Assembly (NCBI GenBank): GCA_902466275.1 | Contig: CABQQJ010000050.1 | Coordinates: 1-6,575, forward strand | Direction of reading: 5' to 3' | DNA length: 6,575 nucleotides | Source: an uncultured Veillonella sp. | GTDB lineage: Bacteria; Bacillota; Negativicutes; Veillonellales; Veillonellaceae | In this document: piece by piece, positions 1-5,430 of the stretch | How the letters are laid out: every line of letters begins with the position of its first letter | How positions within the stretch are numbered: the stretch's first letter is position 1 | Notes under the pieces: model-generated | The model's database searches: none | Seen by the model: only the letters and a program-made list of their open reading frames with translations | Told to the model about the DNA's origin: nothing | Program-made: the position numbers and the translations under genes

Positions 1-651
1 ACGGGCTCCTACGGCCGGTGCAATGAGTAGGGAGCTAATCAAGATAGCCCCTACCGATTGAATGCCGATAATGATAGTCATGATTAATAGTGAACGATAT
101 AAAATAAGGGTGAAAGTGACGGGAATTTGTAGTGTTTTGGCGTATTCCACATCGAAGGAGATGAGCTTTAACTCCTTCCAGAATAATGCGGTTAACACGA
201 TGATGATGAGCGCCGCTGCAGATGTGATGTACACGTCGCGCGCTAATATGGTGGCTGCCTGTCCAAATATAAATTTTGAAAGCCCTGCTTGACCAGCATT
301 GTTTAAGCTTTGTACATAGGTGAGCAATACCATACCGAGCCCAAAGAAGGCAGAGAGTATGGTGGCTAAAGCGCCATCAAATTTGATTTTGCTGTTTTCT
401 ACGGTGATGGTAATGAGCCAAGCCGCAGTGATAGAGGATAGGGCAGCACCTGCGATGAGAACTTCGATGTCCTTGATGCCCGTCAGCAAGAAGGCAATGA
501 CCACACCGGGTAGTGCCGCATGAGATAGGCCGTCACCGATGAGGCTTTCCTTGCGCAGTACAGCGAAGGTGCCTGCAATACCACTGGCAAGGCCCAAGAG
601 AGCCGTGCCGAGCAATACCATCTGTGTCGTATAGGATTGGAGTATGGTCAT
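1..651 (-). CDS. mntC: Mn/Zn ABC transporter permease, ABC-3 family (3' end beyond the left edge)
   Basis: Inner-membrane channel subunit of a manganese or zinc importer. The frame is open from an ATG at 651 to base 1 (217 codons) with no stop, so the C-terminus lies outside the window; family members usually run to about 270-300 residues or more. Hydrophobic segments lie near residues 11-32, 48-58, 64-84, 94-114, 140-158 and 185-215. The family motif DGLSHAALPG sits at residues 40-49, in the loop expected to contact the ATPase, and a second conserved stretch (VGAILISSLLIAP) starts at residue 200. The start codon overlaps the stop of the ATPase gene as ATGA, so the two are translationally coupled. 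In homologous tro/mnt operons a second permease may follow; that part is not visible. Manganese versus zinc cannot be settled from this subunit. Confidence 0.93.
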   Translation of the reverse strand, partial: MTILQSYTTQMVLLGTALLGLASGIAGTFAVLRKESLIGDGLSHAALPGVVIAFLLTGIKDIEVLIAGAALSSITAAWLITITVENSKIKFDGALATILSAFFGLGMVLLTYVQSLNNAGQAGLSKFIFGQAATILARDVYITSAAALIIIVLTALFWKELKLISFDVEYAKTLQIPVTFTLILYRSLLIMTIIIGIQSVGAILISSLLIAPAVGAR

Positions 652-1379
652 ACAATCCTCCCCTTGCCGTAGGTGCGCTCAATAGCTTCGTCCGTAAATG
701 TATCTGCTACAGGACCATAAGCGATAGTTTGTTTGTTTACCATCGTTACCCAATCGAAATATTGGGGCACCGTATTCAAGTCGTGGTGGACGACGATAAC
801 CGTTTTGCCTCGAGCTTTCATTTCTTGTAAAAGCGAAATAATAGCATGCTCTGTGGTTTTATCGACGCCCTTGAAGGGCTCGTCCATGAGGTAAATATCT
901 GCCTCTTGTACGAGGGCTCTCGCGAGGAATACACGCTGTTGTTGGCCCCCTGAAAGTTGACGAATTTGCCTATTCACATAGTCGCTCATGCCCATTTTTT
1001 CAATCATGGAGAGGGCGAGTTCCTTATCCTTTTTGCTAGGTCGCTTGAACCAACCTAGATGACCATAGCGACCCATAAGTACAACGTCTAATACGGTAGT
1101 AGGAAAGTCCCAGTCTACGCTACCGCTTTGAGGGACATAGGCGATTTTCTTGTAATCCTTTTTGTCCATCGCAAGGTGATGGTCGATATAAAACTTAACA
1201 CTACCTGAGATAACTGTTAATAGGCCTAACATGGCCTTTAATAATGTAGATTTACCAGCTCCATTAGGGCCGACGATGGCCGCTAAGGAACCGATGGGTA
1301 CCTTCATATCTACGTCCCATAATACGGGTTTTGTCGTATAGGCTACGGTCATATCTTCAACTTCAACGGCCCATTCCAT
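648..1379 (-). CDS. mntB: Mn/Zn ABC transporter ATP-binding protein
   Basis: Cytoplasmic ATPase that powers the adjacent metal permease. The 243 residues are full length for the family. All nucleotide-binding motifs are intact: Walker A GPNGAGKS at 37-44, Q-loop glutamine 84, signature LSGGQQQR at 142-149, Walker B IYLMDEP at 162-168 with catalytic E167, D-loop at 171-173 and switch histidine in HHD at 198-200. The stretch after the Q-loop (VDWDFPTTVLDVVLMGRYG, 88-106) is characteristic of MntB/TroB/SitB proteins rather than general ABC ATPases. The ATG at 1379 has the Shine-Dalgarno AGGAGG at 1390-1385, immediately after the stop codon of the solute-binding gene, with 11 nt between genes. 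Its TGA overlaps the permease ATG. Alternative names in the family are troB and znuC; the metal is inferred from motif similarity. Confidence 0.96.
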   Translation of the reverse strand: MEWAVEVEDMTVAYTTKPVLWDVDMKVPIGSLAAIVGPNGAGKSTLLKAMLGLLTVISGSVKFYIDHHLAMDKKDYKKIAYVPQSGSVDWDFPTTVLDVVLMGRYGHLGWFKRPSKKDKELALSMIEKMGMSDYVNRQIRQLSGGQQQRVFLARALVQEADIYLMDEPFKGVDKTTEHAIISLLQEMKARGKTVIVVHHDLNTVPQYFDWVTMVNKQTIAYGPVADTFTDEAIERTYGKGRIV

Positions 1380-1390
1380 GGAGACCTCCT

Positions 1391-2332
1391 TTATTTAAGT
1401 GCTTTAACAATTGTATCGATATTGGCTTTTACCATGCCGATATATGTGCCGCCTTCAGTGCCTTCAGAACCGAGGGAGTCGGAGTATAATTCGCCACCGA
1501 TAGCAACGTTCCAGCCTTTAGCCTTAGCTGCTTCTTGAACGGCTTCAATTGTTTTATGTGGTACAGAAGACTCTACGAAAATCGCTTTAATTTTGTGGTC
1601 TACGATATATTGAACCAGTTCATTCACATCTTGTGTGCCTGCTTCTGTAGCAGTGCTTACACCTTGCAAACCTTTTACTTCAAAGCCGTATGCGCGAGCA
1701 AAGTATTGGAATGCATCGTGAGCTGTTACAAGTACGCGAGATTCTTTCGGAATAGATTCTGCTTGAGCTTTAACGTACGCATCAGTTTCATCTAACTTAG
1801 TAAGATATGCGTCATAGCGTTTTTTGTAATCTTCTTTATGAGCCGGATCGGCTTTAGCAAGACCTTCGTATACTGCTTTTGCTGCCAGTTTCCAGTTAGC
1901 AACGTCAAACCAAATATGAGGGTCTTTTGTTTTTACACCATCTTCTTCGTCAAAGTCGAGCAATGTAGCTGGATCAATGGCATCAGATACGCGGATGGTC
2001 GCTTTATTTTGCTTTGTTAGATTATCGAAAATGGAGCCCATTTTACCTTCCAAGTGAATGCCGTTGTATACTACAACATCCGCCTTAGACATAGCTGTTA
2101 CATCGCCTGCACTCGCTTGATATAGGTGAGGGTCTACACCAGGTCCCATGAGACCTTGTACGGTTACATGGTCACCGCCGATTTCTTTTACTAAATCCGT
2201 TAACATCGTTGTAGTAGCTACGACATTAAGTTTTTTCTGACTATCTTGGGCTGTGTCTTTTCCGCAGCCTGCAAGGGCAAATACTATAAGTGCTAATGAT
2301 ACGACGACTAATAAAATTCGATTAAATTTCAT
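1391..2332 (-). CDS. mntA: Mn/Zn-binding solute-binding lipoprotein (TroA/MntA type)
   Basis: Extracytoplasmic metal receptor that hands Mn2+ or Zn2+ to the permease. It has 313 residues, typical for cluster A-I binding proteins. A lipoprotein signal peptide has basic residues at 2-5, a hydrophobic core at 7-20 and lipobox LAGC at 20-23, so C23 is the expected lipidated residue. The four metal ligands known from Treponema TroA can be placed by motif: H69 (PHLY), H139 (DPHIW), H205 (AHDAF) and D285 (ELYSDSLG). The third ligand is histidine as in TroA and Bacillus MntA, not the glutamate of pneumococcal PsaA. There is no His-rich loop of the ZnuA type. The ATG at 2332 is preceded by AAAGGAGG at 2346-2339. 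It is the first gene of the importer operon. No regulator gene of the MntR/DtxR family is in the window. Confidence 0.96.
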   Translation of the reverse strand: MKFNRILLVVVSLALIVFALAGCGKDTAQDSQKKLNVVATTTMLTDLVKEIGGDHVTVQGLMGPGVDPHLYQASAGDVTAMSKADVVVYNGIHLEGKMGSIFDNLTKQNKATIRVSDAIDPATLLDFDEEDGVKTKDPHIWFDVANWKLAAKAVYEGLAKADPAHKEDYKKRYDAYLTKLDETDAYVKAQAESIPKESRVLVTAHDAFQYFARAYGFEVKGLQGVSTATEAGTQDVNELVQYIVDHKIKAIFVESSVPHKTIEAVQEAAKAKGWNVAIGGELYSDSLGSEGTEGGTYIGMVKANIDTIVKALK

Positions 2333-2356
2333 AATAAGCCTCCTTTTTAATAGATA

Positions 2357-2451
2357 CTAAATTTAAAAACATTAATGACTTTGTTTGAGAGAAATATTTT
2401 GTTCTAATAATGAAATAATTTGAAGAAGGAGAATATCTCTCTAAATTTAAA
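2357..2451. repeat. Repeated 11-mer flanking the mntA leader
   Basis: The sequence CTAAATTTAAA occurs at 2357-2367 and again in the same orientation at 2441-2451, 84 bp apart, both upstream of mntA. Each copy contains the 8-bp palindrome TAAATTTA. Between them an imperfect inverted pair (gagagaaatatt at 2388-2399 and aatatctctc at 2432-2441) can also be drawn. The proximal copy lies about 11 nt from the Shine-Dalgarno. Paired copies about eight helical turns apart could be operators for a metal-responsive repressor, but in such AT-rich DNA chance repetition is a real alternative. I could not pick a convincing sigma-70 promoter for mntA here. Confidence 0.4.
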
Positions 2452-2452
2452 C

Positions 2453-2482
2453 GGAAAAATAGCCGCTACTAACGTAGCGGCT
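2453..2482 (-). terminator. Intrinsic terminator of the small minus-strand gene
   Basis: A perfect 9-bp stem, AGCCGCTAC at 2461-2469 and GTAGCGGCT at 2474-2482, encloses a 4-nt loop. Read on the minus strand the stem is followed by ATTTTTCC, a short U tract, so it ends leftward transcription. On the plus strand no T run follows. It lies after the stop of the 31-codon ORF and before the mntA leader, which separates that ORF from the importer operon. Confidence 0.85.
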
Positions 2483-2521
2483 AGTGGCAGTTATACGGTC
2501 TTCTGCTAAGGTCAAAATAAT

Positions 2522-2617
2522 CTAGGGAATAAGTGCTTGTAGATGGCTAGGCCCAATGAGGGCAACGATACCAAGTACCATCATGACCTTCATTTGAATA
2601 CGCTTTCTACGTCTCAT
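2522..2617 (-). CDS. Small hydrophobic protein, 31 aa, function unknown
   Basis: I do not recognise this protein. The ORF of 31 codons plus TAG starts at ATG 2617, with a perfect Shine-Dalgarno AGGAGG at 2629-2624 and 6 nt spacing, as strong as that of any gene here. It begins with a basic patch (MRRRKRIQMK, residues 1-10). A hydrophobic stretch of about 12 residues follows (VMMVLGIVALIG, 11-22), and it ends in a polar and aliphatic tail (residues 23-31, starting PSHL). That would suit a single-span or membrane-associated peptide with the N-terminus in the cytoplasm, although the span is short. A promoter lies upstream (2717-2689) and an intrinsic terminator downstream (2482-2453), so it forms its own transcript of roughly 230 nt. 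Its position just upstream of the metal importer suggests, but does not show, a link. An alternative is a leader or small RNA that happens to carry an ORF. Confidence 0.65.
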   Translation of the reverse strand: MRRRKRIQMKVMMVLGIVALIGPSHLQALIP

Positions 2618-2645
2618 GATGAACCTCCTTTGTGTAGTTTTTTGT

Positions 2646-2662
2646 CATATCAACTAGATATG
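2646..2662. promoter_or_regulatory. Inverted repeat in the leader of the small gene
   Basis: CATATC at 2646-2651 and GATATG at 2657-2662 form a perfect 6-bp inverted repeat around a 5-nt spacer. It lies between the likely transcription start (about 2682) and the Shine-Dalgarno of the 31-codon ORF, so it could be an operator or a small RNA hairpin. An 8-bp palindrome, GTCCGGAC, lies nearby at 2666-2673. Confidence 0.4.
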
Positions 2663-2680
2663 TGAGTCCGGACAGTTATC

Positions 2681-2690
2681 TTGAATTCAA
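2681..2690. promoter_or_regulatory. Palindrome TTGAATTCAA overlapping the -10/start region
   Basis: A perfect 10-bp palindrome sits at the expected transcription start of the small minus-strand gene and touches its -10 box (2694-2689). This is where a repressor would block initiation. No family consensus was recognised, so operator function is inference. Confidence 0.4.
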
Positions 2691-2717
2691 TATATCATAA
2701 ATGAGAAATTTTATCAA
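2689..2717 (-). promoter_or_regulatory. Sigma-70 type promoter of the 31-codon ORF
   Basis: On the minus strand, -35 TTGATA (2717-2712) is followed after exactly 17 nt by -10 TATATT (2694-2689). Each box matches the consensus at five of six positions. Transcription would start near 2682, giving a leader of about 65 nt before the ATG at 2617. Confidence 0.7.
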
Positions 2718-2730
2718 TAAGAATTTATTC

Positions 2731-2759
2731 TTTTAATATTCATCTTTATTTAGTATGAT
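2731..2759 (+). promoter_or_regulatory. Possible promoter of the TonB-domain gene pair
   Basis: The best -10 candidate is TATGAT at 2754-2759, five of six consensus. The matching -35 at 2731-2736 (TTTTAA) is weak. Transcription would start near 2766, about 30 nt before the ATG at 2797. The divergent promoter at 2717-2689 lies only some 15 bp away, so the two units may compete or share regulation. Confidence 0.35.
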
Positions 2760-2796
2760 ATTATGCATAGGTAAAAGGTTAATAAGGAGGCTTCTT

Positions 2797-3174
2797 ATGA
2801 ATAAATTATTCCGATACGCTGCTGCAGCAGTACTCGTTGCATCTTTTGGCATGTTAAGTGATTATACAGCTGATGCAGCGAAGTTTTTAGAATCTCCAAG
2901 GGAGGTTACTATTGTAAAACCTGAGTTGCCTGAAATCCCTCAAACCGCTACGGTAGCGCCTGATATGCGCGTACGCTTCTTGATTGATAAAAAAGGTAAT
3001 GTTAAAAATGTTTTCGTAGAGCGCTCTTCTGGATATGCTCCCGTTGATGAAGCAGTAAAAAAAGCAATTTTGCAGTGGAAGTTTACCCCTGCTATTGGCA
3101 CAGATCAAAAGGCACACGAATCCATTATTGGGATGACAATTACTCTGCCTAAGCAAGCTGTGAAAGCTAAATAA
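2797..3174 (+). CDS. Small exported protein with a TonB C-terminal domain
   Basis: The 125-residue protein consists of an export signal and a TonB-type C-terminal domain. Residues 1-27 have a basic start (MNKLFR), a hydrophobic core and a signal peptidase I site ADA at 25-27. A short Pro/Glu linker (about 34-55) follows, then the TonB domain at about 57-117, with the pattern VRFLIDKKGNVKNVFVERSS and the closing WKFTPA at 94-99. Classic TonB has an uncleaved anchor, a long proline-rich spacer and about 240 residues; this has none of the spacer. I chose the ATG at 2797, with AAGGAGG at 2784-2790 and 6 nt spacing. The frame-open ATG at 2755 lacks a ribosome site and would put charged residues before the signal. 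It is followed 10 nt later by a paralogue. It probably acts in the periplasm; the partner is unknown, and no ExbB or ExbD is nearby. Confidence 0.9.
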   Translation: MNKLFRYAAAAVLVASFGMLSDYTADAAKFLESPREVTIVKPELPEIPQTATVAPDMRVRFLIDKKGNVKNVFVERSSGYAPVDEAVKKAILQWKFTPAIGTDQKAHESIIGMTITLPKQAVKAK

Positions 3175-3184
3175 GGAGAAAACG

Positions 3185-3532
3185 ATGAATAAAGTGTTGC
3201 GTTGTATTATCTTAAGCTCATTGTTTGTAATGAGTATGGTAGCTTCTGTGTTGGCAGCTCCATATGATCCACCAGTAGCTATAGCTACACCACCTATTGA
3301 CCGAGCACTGCTCGCTGCCTATGGTGAAGCAGCTCATGGTGCAGATATACGTTTTACCATCAAGGAAGATGGTTCTGTAGGGGACGTTGAAGTTGTCTCA
3401 TCTAGTGGCTCTAGTGCTCTTGATGCAGCCATTGTTGATACTATTTCTAAATGGAGATTTAGTCCTGCCACAGATTCTAATGGTAAACCTGTAGCATCTT
3501 CTAAAACTGAATATATTGATTTTAAAAACTAA
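3185..3532 (+). CDS. Second small exported TonB C-terminal-domain protein
   Basis: The 115-residue protein is a diverged paralogue of its upstream neighbour. Residues 1-24 form a signal peptide with a hydrophobic core at 8-23 and a VLA cleavage motif at 22-24, leaving a mature protein of about 91 residues. The TonB-type domain covers about 54-113, with the core IRFTIKEDGSVGDVEVVSSSG at 55-75 and WRFSPA at 90-95. The matching landmarks in the first protein are SSG and WKFTPA. The linker is short and has only a few prolines. The Shine-Dalgarno AAGGAGAA lies at 3173-3180 and overlaps the upstream stop. The intergenic gap is 10 nt, so the two genes are one operon, ended by the hairpin at 3544-3600. 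Either it works with the first protein on one envelope complex, or it is a redundant copy; sequence alone does not decide. Confidence 0.88.
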   Translation: MNKVLRCIILSSLFVMSMVASVLAAPYDPPVAIATPPIDRALLAAYGEAAHGADIRFTIKEDGSVGDVEVVSSSGSSALDAAIVDTISKWRFSPATDSNGKPVASSKTEYIDFKN

Positions 3533-3543
3533 TCAAAGGCACT

Positions 3544-3600
3544 CATACAGAACTGCACTCCAAAAATTGGACACAATTTTTGAAGTGCAGTTTTTGTATG
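3544..3600. repeat. Long inverted repeat resembling paired IS150-type insertion-sequence ends
   Basis: Two arms fold over most of this 57-nt stretch. CATACA 3544-3549 pairs with TGTATG 3595-3600, AACTGCACT 3551-3559 with AGTGCAGTT 3584-3592, and CAAAAATTG 3561-3569 with CAATTTTTG 3574-3582, leaving a GACA loop. The left arm, reading ACTGCACTCCAAAAATTGG, resembles terminal inverted repeats of the IS150 group of the IS3 family as I recall them. The right arm is its inverse. There is no transposase. This may be a solo pair of abutted ends or a miniature palindromic element now serving as a terminator. Confidence 0.5.
3551..3595 (+). terminator. Intrinsic terminator after the TonB-domain operon
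   Basis: An 18-bp stem with one mismatch (3560 against 3583) and a 4-nt GACA loop is followed by a T run at 3591-3595 on the plus strand, 18 nt after the stop of the second TonB-domain gene. The last T residues partly pair with the stem base. It is unusually long for a terminator, consistent with a repeat-derived origin. Confidence 0.75.
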
Positions 3601-3693
3601 CCAAAATATTCTAAAAAATAAAGTAAGGTTATTCACTTTCATAACATTGGATTCGTAAATTTTAAAAATAAATCAAAATTGTATCTGTAGCAA

Positions 3694-3721
3694 CTGAAAA
3701 TTACTTTCAAAATGGTATAAT
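3694..3721 (+). promoter_or_regulatory. Promoter of the DUF438 gene
   Basis: A consensus -10 TATAAT at 3716-3721 is preceded by TGG, giving an extended -10. A modest -35 CTGAAA lies at 3694-3699 with a 16-nt spacer. A second TATAAT at 3727-3732 lacks a good -35. Transcription would begin near 3728, about 34 nt before the ATG. The surrounding 3601-3761 is very AT-rich with no ORF. Confidence 0.6.
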
Positions 3722-3761
3722 AAAAATATAATTATAGATTAGCCCGTGGAGGTATAAGCAT

Positions 3762-5378
3762 ATGAATCCATTAAAACAAAAGCTAGATATTAACAATGAA
3801 CGTTACAGAATTATTGTGTCCATTAAAGAAGATTATTTAGATGGTAAATTGTCCTTAGAAGAGGGCAATCGCATTTTAAAAGAGAAACTAGGTACTTGTA
3901 CACCTGATGAGTTTGCCTATGCAGAGCAAAGTTTGAAAGGTGTTTACAAGGACGAAGAAATCCTAGAGAAAATGGATGATCTCTTAGATCTATTTGATGG
4001 CGTTTTGGTGCGTGCTGAAAATGAGTATCCTGAGAACCATCCGTTGTGGGCGTACTTGGAAGAAATCAACGCTGTTGAGAAGGTTGCTCTAGAAGCGGAT
4101 GAATTATTAAAGCAAGAGAAGTTTATCAAAAATCCGTGGCTCGGCGTTTTTGATTCCTTAGCAGAGTGGAGAACACATCTGTCTCGTAAGCAAAATCAAC
4201 TGTATCCAATGCTTGAGGACCACGGTTTTGACCGCCCAACGCGCATTATGTGGACCTTTGATGATGCTGTGCGCGATGCTATCTCTGCATCCTATGCATT
4301 GCTTCGAGAGGATAAATACGAAGAATTCCTAGCGTCTGTACCAGAAACCTTGGCGAAATTACGGGATTTGAATTCTAAAGAACTAGAAGTCTTATTGCCC
4401 ACATCTTATAAATTGTTGAGTGACGAAGAGTTTGTTCGGATGAGTAAAAATGACCATGAAATTGGTTATGCTATCATCAATGCGCCAGGTTTATATGTAG
4501 TGCCAGGTATTAATGATTCTGCGGCGCAATTGAATGGCAATAATTCAGCTCAAGGTGGTGCTGTATCTAACGAATTTTTAAATGATTTAGCGGGCTTGCT
4601 ATCTAAATATGTAGGTCCTGTTGGTGGTGCGCCCGTTGGTAAGGACGCAGTCCTCGATGTAGCAACGGGTAAATTGACATTAGAGCAAATTAATTTGTTG
4701 TTCCGTCATTTACCGGTAGATTTATCCTATGTAGATGAAAATGAACTCGTTAAGTTCTACAGCGATACGGCACATCGTATTTTCCCTCGCAGTGCGAACG
4801 TTATCGGCCGTGAGGTGAAGAATTGTCATCCTGCAAAATCTGTTCATATAGTAGAGGAAATCGTAGAGAAGTTCCGTTCTGGCGAGCAAAGCCAAGCAGA
4901 ATTCTGGATCAATAAACCAGGCTTGTTCATCTATGTTATCTACACCGCAGTACGCGATGAAAATGGTAAATTCCGCGGCGTATTGGAAATGATGCAAGAC
5001 TGCACTCATATCCGTGAGCTAGAAGGTTCCCGTACATTGTTGACTTGGGATAAAACTGATTTTGTAGGCGATGGTGGTAAAGAAAAATCCTTGGCTCAAG
5101 AGGCTGCAGAAGAGGTAGAAGAAGAGCCGTTAACAACTGATGCGGATGGTCGATTCCATATCGATGCAAAAACAACATTGTCAAATCTAATTAAACAATG
5201 CCCGGATATTGTAGATCATTTGATTTCTTTAAATCCTAAATTTGAGAAATTAAAAACACCTATGGTAAAAGTAATGGCTAAGGTGGCAACAATCAAGATG
5301 ATGGCAGAACGCGGCGATTTTGAGGTAGATGATCTAATTAGCAAAATCGATGCATTTATCAATAAAGATAAGAAATAA
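3762..5378 (+). CDS. DUF438 / hemerythrin-like / PAS / DUF1858 domain protein
   Basis: A 538-residue soluble, sensor-like protein with no signal peptide or membrane span. Order of parts: DUF438 (about 10-80); a helical hemerythrin-like region (about 88-240); a Gly/Asn-rich linker (about 250-300); a PAS domain of the DUF438-associated type (about 305-425), with FPRSANVIGR at 341-350, NCHPAKS at 354-360 and a YTAVRDENGKFRGVLEM core; an acidic linker (about 440-460); and a C-terminal DUF1858-like helical domain (about 465-535). The hemerythrin part keeps H93, E101, H139 and H232. Sites that carry His or Glu in relatives I recall are Q144 (in RKQNQLYP) and D167 (in MWTFDD), so the di-iron site looks eroded. 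The ATG has GGAGGT at 3748-3753 and 8 nt spacing. It is a monocistronic unit with its own promoter and terminator. A role in redox or ligand sensing is inference; no output domain is recognised. Confidence 0.9.
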   Translation: MNPLKQKLDINNERYRIIVSIKEDYLDGKLSLEEGNRILKEKLGTCTPDEFAYAEQSLKGVYKDEEILEKMDDLLDLFDGVLVRAENEYPENHPLWAYLEEINAVEKVALEADELLKQEKFIKNPWLGVFDSLAEWRTHLSRKQNQLYPMLEDHGFDRPTRIMWTFDDAVRDAISASYALLREDKYEEFLASVPETLAKLRDLNSKELEVLLPTSYKLLSDEEFVRMSKNDHEIGYAIINAPGLYVVPGINDSAAQLNGNNSAQGGAVSNEFLNDLAGLLSKYVGPVGGAPVGKDAVLDVATGKLTLEQINLLFRHLPVDLSYVDENELVKFYSDTAHRIFPRSANVIGREVKNCHPAKSVHIVEEIVEKFRSGEQSQAEFWINKPGLFIYVIYTAVRDENGKFRGVLEMMQDCTHIRELEGSRTLLTWDKTDFVGDGGKEKSLAQEAAEEVEEEPLTTDADGRFHIDAKTTLSNLIKQCPDIVDHLISLNPKFEKLKTPMVKVMAKVATIKMMAERGDFEVDDLISKIDAFINKDKK

Positions 5379-5399
5379 TTGTATTCTTTAAATGCTAAA

Positions 5400-5430
5400 G
5401 AGGCGAGTTCTTAAGAGCTCGCCTCGTTTT
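5400..5430 (+). terminator. Intrinsic terminator after the DUF438 gene
   Basis: An 8-bp GC-rich stem, GAGGCGAG at 5400-5407 and CTCGCCTC at 5418-5425, can extend inward through a T-G and a T-A pair into the CTTAAG loop. It is followed by GTTTT and a further T-rich stretch. It lies 21 nt after the TAA at 5376-5378 and separates this gene from pckA. Confidence 0.9.

Noticed and set aside
62..523. Two plus-strand ORFs (62-292 and 320-523)
   Set aside because: They lie antisense to the permease, whose minus-strand frame is open throughout with clear family motifs. They have no ribosome site and no recognisable domain.
1535..2020. Plus-strand ORFs opposite the solute-binding gene
   Set aside because: Cys/Phe/Tyr-rich translations typical of antisense reading; the minus strand holds a complete lipoprotein with all four metal ligands.
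2333..2460. Manganese (yybP-ykoY) riboswitch before mntA
   Set aside because: The leader is short and very AT-rich, with none of the GC-rich helices or conserved loops of that riboswitch. The only strong hairpin (2461-2482) is a terminator upstream of the leader.
2522..2617. TatA-like identity for the 31-aa peptide, because of a GP-x-x-L pattern after a hydrophobic stretch
   Set aside because: The charge layout is opposite (basic residues before the span), there is no amphipathic helix afterwards, and the match is only a few residues.
2755..2796. Upstream ATG at 2755 as start of the first TonB-domain gene
   Set aside because: No Shine-Dalgarno precedes it, it overlaps the candidate -10 box, and the added residues would disrupt the signal peptide. 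ATG 2797 has AAGGAGG at ideal spacing.
2887..3156. Minus-strand 89-aa ORF across the first TonB-domain gene
   Set aside because: Shadow of a well-supported plus-strand gene; no ribosome site and no domain.
3944..5184. Minus-strand ORFs inside the DUF438 gene (3944-4129, 4722-5009, 4936-5184)
   Set aside because: All are antisense to a 538-codon gene with recognisable domains along its length.
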